Shown here piece after piece: positions 59,268 to 64,000 of a stretch of 64,000 nt of DNA (positions within the stretch are counted from its first letter, which is position 1; each line of letters starts with the position of its first letter). The translations under genes were made by a program, and so were the position numbers. The stretch lies in NCBI RefSeq assembly GCF_000512585.2, contig NC_089241.1, forward strand, positions 1,488,001-1,552,000, given 5' to 3'. Below the pieces are notes generated by a model. It saw only the letters and a list, made by a program, of their open reading frames with translations, ran no database searches and was not told the DNA's origin. Origin of the DNA: Kwoniella bestiolae CBS 10118. Taxonomy: Eukaryota > Basidiomycota > Tremellomycetes > Tremellales > Cryptococcaceae.

Positions 59268-61162
59268 GTTTGACTGGTGTCTTGTTATGCGTAAGACACT
59301 CTGGAGTGTTGGTTGGGTTTTCAAGGTGTCGTGTGGAGGTAGGTTGTAGTTGCAATTGCTCTATCGGATTCTGGATTTTTACGACAGTATGAGGATGCAT
59401 GATGCTTAGATGTGCTCTAGTGTGGGTGAACCGAGGTGGATTTCACCAGCAAAAACTACAGCATTCGACATTCCCATGTGGTCCCCCAACATGGTACTGC
59501 TCGAACGATATGAAGCTTGTCTTCGCAGAGCGTACGGGATGCGGAACTTTCTTCATTCAATGACCGTAGATGAAAGTGATAAGGTTCTACTGCGAGTGTC
59601 TTGCAGCAATCCAATATGAAAGACAATAGACTGCTCCTTCATGATGCTAGGCATGCCCATTGAGAAGCGCTCGTACTGTCGGCAGGCTCGCGGCCTGCTT
59701 GAGCCCCAACCCCACAAAACATTGGCGGTCGGCAGACCACCTCCTGCCGGACTTTGGAATGGTCCTTCCCATGGTATGGCTACAGACTATGACGTTTATG
59801 GCACCATGATAGCCGGTATCGCCATCGATTAGATTAACGTGAAAATCGATCCAATCTCATAACTGTTACCGGATCTATCACCTCCACTTTCAAGGTACAT
59901 GAATCAAATGAAGCACCTCCCGTCGGTTCAGCAGTCTAGCTTCTTGAAGTAGACTTCGAGAATTACTCAAGCTGTGAGTGGTGGTACAGACCGGAAGAAG
60001 AGTCAGACACCGTAAATTGTGGAAGAGCGATCATGAGGTATCGTTGTCCGGATGACCCGAACCCTGTCAAATGAGGCCATGAGCCGGTCTATGGGTAGAG
60101 AGATCGTAAACAAGCGGTTCTGCGATAGGCAATTATCTGATTACTGGCTGCGAGACCGGGATGGAATATACAGTAAGATCGGGTTAGGCTTGATCACATT
60201 CCGCAAGTAATATGTGGATGACCCGTAAGCAGGTTTACATGTTGGGGACATGTACTCAAACTCCTTCCGAGGGCTGATATTAGCCCCTGTAAGCGTCATT
60301 TCTCCCCATGGTGGATCGCGGGGATCGCGTTAAATGACGAATATGAACACCATCCCATCCGTAACGATGACAACAAACAAGTCCACGCACGGTAAAGTAA
60401 TGCGTGATGTTGCATCGATCGATCGATTGAGATACATCTGATAAACATCGGTGACAACATTCGATTTTGACGGGCCGGTAATCTTGGATTCTATGAGGTG
60501 ATCATCGAATTTGCTGTAACCTGATCCCTGGAATTTTGAGGACTTTTAGCGTGGATTCCAGCGAAAACGGTATGTCAACATGCGGTACGCGATCGTGGGA
60601 TGAACCGACGTGACGAACATTAGATTTTGTGGAGTCTCCAGGCGATCTCGATCTTTGAGTTTGTTCTCAAAATCTCGGTTTTTTATCGATTTTATCGATT
60701 TTCACGATTTCGATCTTTGAGTGATTGCACAATTTTAAGGGTCGAATGGCTGACTACTAGTATTGAGACTTCCGATCCGGTTCTAAAACTCACCGTGGAC
60801 TCTGGATCACGTAGTACTGGGGGTTGTTTCATTACTCAATGCAGATCAGATCGATCTAAACTCCCCTCCTTCTGGCTGGTGTTTGTGAAACTAAATCCAC
60901 CAGATCACCTCATCTGATCCACATCTGTCGTCATTCCCTCCTTACCAGATCATCTGAATAGTTAGCCATGACGTAGATGTAGATGACGCATGGTTGACTC
61001 AACCAGACGAATAGGGAAGACACACAAACAAGTCAATCTCCCATTCAGACCAGATTTCGTCTATAAATACCGCTTGTTTTCTCGTCTTCTGAGTATCGTT
61101 TTTCTCATCCAAACAACTTCTCACTACACACAACAACACAAACAACCAACCAATCAATCAAT
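59268..61162. other. Long intergenic region, no supported gene
   Basis: Almost 1.9 kb with only short frames lacking family or splice support. It contains a tandem GGATCGCGG pair near 60313-60330, a TTTTATCGA pair near 60681-60700 and a 13-bp direct repeat. The last 100 bases have a TATA-like TATAAATA near 61062, a likely core promoter for the small repeat protein. Confidence 0.5.
60648..60722. repeat. 13-bp direct repeat around an ATCGATTT-rich core
   Basis: TCGATCTTTGAGT occurs at 60648-60660 and again at 60710-60722, flanking two TTTTATCGA copies. It may be a regulatory cluster upstream of the small repeat protein, or simple sequence drift. Confidence 0.5.
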
Positions 61163-61659
61163 ATGTCTACCTACAAGCCTTCCGAAGTGAGTCCAGTATC
61201 CCATTGTGGCACCCCTTCCCCCCTGCCTTCAACCCTTTTTTCGACTTGGAACTTGTTTCTGACCCATTCTTCCACACTTCCAGCACGACGGTCTCAAGCA
61301 AGATGGTACTCCCGATAAGAGAGTCTCCAGCGAGCACGGCTTCGGCGGATCGTAAGTCTCTCGAAACATTCATAGGCGACTTCTGCTGACTCGAAAACCC
61401 CTTAGTGATGGTCCTGATCCCCACGTTGAAGGTCAAAAGGGTGGTGCTGCATCTGGAACCGACAACTACAAGCCCTCCGAGCACGGGGGTTTGAAGAAGG
61501 ACGGAACTGAGGACGCTCGTACTAGATCCGATCATGGATTCGGCGGATCGTAAGTCCTTTTTCGTCCCAACCATCTTAGCCCAGGTTAGACTAACTTGAT
61601 TGATTTACAGTGACGGACCCGACCCCCACGTCGAGGGTCAAAAGGGTGGTTCCAAGTAA
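61163..61659 (+). CDS. Small hydrophilic protein of two tandem 41-residue units
   Basis: Four exons (61163-61186, 61284-61351, 61406-61549, 61611-61659) give 94 residues. The protein is two near-identical 41-residue units, each starting YKPSEH-GLK-DGT and ending DGPDPHVEGQKGG, joined by AASGTDN. It is rich in Gly, Asp, Lys and His, with no hydrophobic core, so probably unstructured. Similar short hydrophilic proteins in fungi are stress-induced, and the EGQKGG end faintly recalls KGG-motif stress proteins; that link is a guess. The duplication also covers an intron: both units are split after GFGG at the same codon phase (GGA TC|gtaagt). A core promoter and CA/AAC-rich leader just upstream suggest good expression. 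Confidence 0.82.
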
Positions 61660-62420
61660 GCTATCACCAGCTTGCACACTCTTAGTATCTATCTATAGTC
61701 GATTTTTTTGTAGCAGTAGTTTGAAGTAGAAATGTGAATGTAAGAAATGAAAGAAGACATCTTTGACTGCTGCATTCTCGAAACAATCAGTTGTGTCTTG
61801 TAGGTCGGACTTAATTAGTATCGTTCTGTATTTTGGTATCAAGACAACGGTTTAGTGTACAGAGACTCCCCTGTATTCAGCTCATGTCTTGAATTCGTGT
61901 ATTTTACTGCTTTGAGTTGCTGCGTTGAGTTGGGTCTTTGTGCGGACAAGGCCAGAAAGCCGTCAAATCAAGATCGGCCAAATGTTAACCGGCATGTTCA
62001 CTCGCTTAGTCTGTCCGCAACATTACGCAGACTTCCAATCTAGGGAGCTCTGCTTCTAAACCTGCAATACGGGTATGTAACAACATGAGTGATGCATAGG
62101 CCGTTGGTGCATAATGGTTTGTAGAATGGTTGAACGGTCATGAAAGGTACATACCACCAAGTGCCACCAATGGAGGGTTGGGTTACCTGCCTCCGACTAG
62201 GTTGGGTGGGTATGTGTATATGGTTGACGTCAACCCTTGTGTACAATAGGTATATGATGACTACCAACACAGTCAACTATCCACTACTGTAACACTGACA
62301 GTCGTGTCAACTTGGACTCATCCTCGCTATACACTATACATATATATATATACAGCACCATCGTCCAACCTTTCGTTCTTCTTTCCCTCTTTCCATCACT
62401 TTCCATACATCACGCCCAAC
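61660..62420. other. Intergenic region
   Basis: 3' UTR of the small repeat protein and promoter of the oxygenase gene, with a short (AT)6 tract at 62340-62351 about 70 bp before the ATG. No gene seen. Confidence 0.55.
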
Positions 62421-63764
62421 ATGCCCAACATGCCCAACATGCCCAATCGACCCTTCCTCACCAAACAACAAGTCGCCAAGGTCGATGCGCTTGAGAAGGC
62501 ATATACCACTCAAGATGGTTCCTACAACTTCGCCTGTAGTGGTATCTACCCTCCTCATGCTGTAGCCCTCGATAAGCTAGCCTTGTACTACCAAAAACCA
62601 TCGGACACAAGAACTAGAGGATCGATAAAGTGAGTCTATCTCCAGTGACACAGATAGATTGACTCGACTGTTGTCAACAGATCCGTCACTTTCCCTCTTA
62701 CCGCTGAGACAGCCAAAGACATCTACAACGCCGGCGAACCATCACCATTCGGTCGAGGAAGTGAATTGGTCTACGATCAAACGTACAGACAAGCTCACGA
62801 GCTCAAACCTCCCCATTTCGCACTCACCAACGATCTTCTCTCCGCTTCCGGTCTTCTCGCACTTCTCGCCAAGAAGCTTGATTACGAGGTCCCACTCGAA
62901 GGAAGGATCAATAAGCTCAATGCATACACTGAAGGAGGGTTTTTCAAAACTCACAAAGAGTAAGTAACCGAAGCCCCATCCGCTTAGATATTCATTCAGG
63001 TTGAGCTGACGTTATCATCCCAGCACACCACAAAGTCAAGATCACATTGGCACACTCATGATCTGCCTTCCCAGCCCATTCAGCGGCGGTGCGCTTGTTA
63101 TCCGTCAAAATGGTTCTTCCATCACCTTTGATTGGGGCAAGCAGACCGAAGATGGGTCATTCGCTTGGGGTTTCTTGTATTCCGATTGCGAACATGAGAT
63201 CCTCCCTGTTACATCCGGCACCCGAATCACCATCGCCTACGATATCTTCCTCGGCAAGAATGGTAACGATTTCAAGCAGTCCACTTTCGACACTCGACTC
63301 ATACCCATCATGAAAGCGTTCAAGGAGATTCTCAAACCTGAATTCTTGCCCAGCGGCGGATCACTTGCATTTGGTCTGACCCATGGATATCCAATGAGCT
63401 ATGGAACACAGGAAGCAGGATTGACGGCTCGTCTCAAGACTTCCGATGCTGTTCTCATGGCAGCTATCAACAAGCTTTATTTAAGATGGGACTATTTCGG
63501 TGTATATGACTATGATAGAGATGTTTACAATGATGATGATGATGATACAGCCGCAAAGGTGGACCTGAAAGCGAAGGTACGTGGTTCCCATGAGTTTGCT
63601 CAAGTCCGCAAAGAGGCTGATACATAGGATTTTGCTGGTTATAGAAGAATGATACGACATACCGTGATGATATCTGGATTGCGGATGACTTCTTCGCATT
63701 CGAAGGTGAATATGTTGGCGATAGTGAGGGACCCGAACTCGAGAGGGATCTGGATTTGATCTGA
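62421..63764 (+). CDS. 2-oxoglutarate/Fe(II)-dependent oxygenase, prolyl hydroxylase-like
   Basis: Fungal oxygenase of the prolyl 4-hydroxylase-like fold. Four exons join in frame. It starts MPNMPNMPNRPFLTKQQVAK; ATG codons at 62421, 62430 and 62439 are all in frame, and the first was taken. The core is GGFFKTHKDTPQSQDHIGTL (His and Asp of the iron site), MICLPSPFSGGALVIRQNG, FDWGKQTEDGSFAWGFLYSD and CEHEILPVTSGTRITIAYDI (distal His and 2-oxoglutarate Arg). Upstream SELVYDQTYRQAHELKPPHF is a typical N-terminal block. A late acidic stretch (YNDDDDDTAAK) precedes the last intron; the final exon starts KNDTTYRDDIWIADDFFAFE and ends ERDLDLI. The substrate is unknown; large sets of such oxygenases occur in basidiomycetes. 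Confidence 0.84.
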
Positions 63765-64000
63765 ATTACCCTTCCCGGGTCATACGCGATCAGAAACTCT
63801 TTTGTATCTTATGGAAATGAAGTGAGAATTTAGCTCATGGGACACATGATAGGTGCTGCGCTAACTCATCACCTTGCTTACCCCTAGCCTCAAAGTGACA
63901 CGGTATATTGTGCCGTGGCGATTAGAGTGGATATCCCTCCAGCTGAGGAAAGGAATTAGTCAACCTGTCAGAGCGTTCTCTTATGTCTGATGAAGAGATG

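Noticed and set aside
1..64000. CRISPR arrays, insertion sequences, operons, ribosome binding sites
   Set aside because: The DNA is eukaryotic; no regularly spaced repeats, transposase or terminal inverted repeats were seen.

Overview
The window is nuclear DNA of a basidiomycete yeast, most likely a tremellomycete of the Cryptococcus/Kwoniella type. Genes are densely packed on both strands and broken by many 50-70 nt introns with GTGAGT/GTAAGT donors. The proteins are fungal, and one gene is the Hac1/Xbp1-like factor HXL1 with a 56-nt Ire1-type intron, as known from Cryptococcus. I support 24 protein-coding genes; all but one (GDH2, cut by the left edge) are complete. I saw no tRNA, rRNA, transposon or CRISPR array. 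Gene models were spliced by eye from consensus sites and reading frame.

Layout. 1-8.8 kb: 5' part of NAD-glutamate dehydrogenase (-), a Rab4-like GTPase (+) and a MNN2-type mannosyltransferase (+). 9.0-21.3 kb: six catabolic genes in three consecutive divergent pairs: succinate-semialdehyde dehydrogenase-like / tartrate(D-malate) dehydrogenase-like; haloacid dehalogenase-like / class III (GABA-type) aminotransferase; DAO-family FAD oxidoreductase / UNC-93-like transporter. This looks like an undescribed amine or amino-acid degradation cluster, and two of its three shared promoters carry GATA-factor motifs. 21.7-30.4 kb: ISD11-like LYR protein, a SUR7/PalI membrane protein, transketolase and an aromatic amino acid decarboxylase, all on +.

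31.3-44.1 kb, all on -: HXL1, an oligopeptide transporter (OPT), a Zn2Cys6 regulator and the tRNA m5C methyltransferase NCL1/TRM4. 44.5-54.3 kb: a RecQ helicase (+), a small Apq12-like membrane protein (-), an ALKBH6-like dioxygenase (+), an unknown protein (-) and an RRT8/EI24-like membrane protein (-). 55.8-63.8 kb: a second OPT transporter, a small hydrophilic protein built of two duplicated units, and a 2-oxoglutarate/Fe(II) oxygenase, all on +.

The strongest observation is in HXL1. A 7-bp stem with a CAGCAGA loop and a CTGCAGC site lie exactly 56 nt apart, and removing those 56 nt joins the bZIP frame to a long, coherent second C-terminus. The main metabolic theme is nitrogen: GDH2, the paired catabolic cluster, the decarboxylase and two peptide transporters. 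A link between them is inference only.
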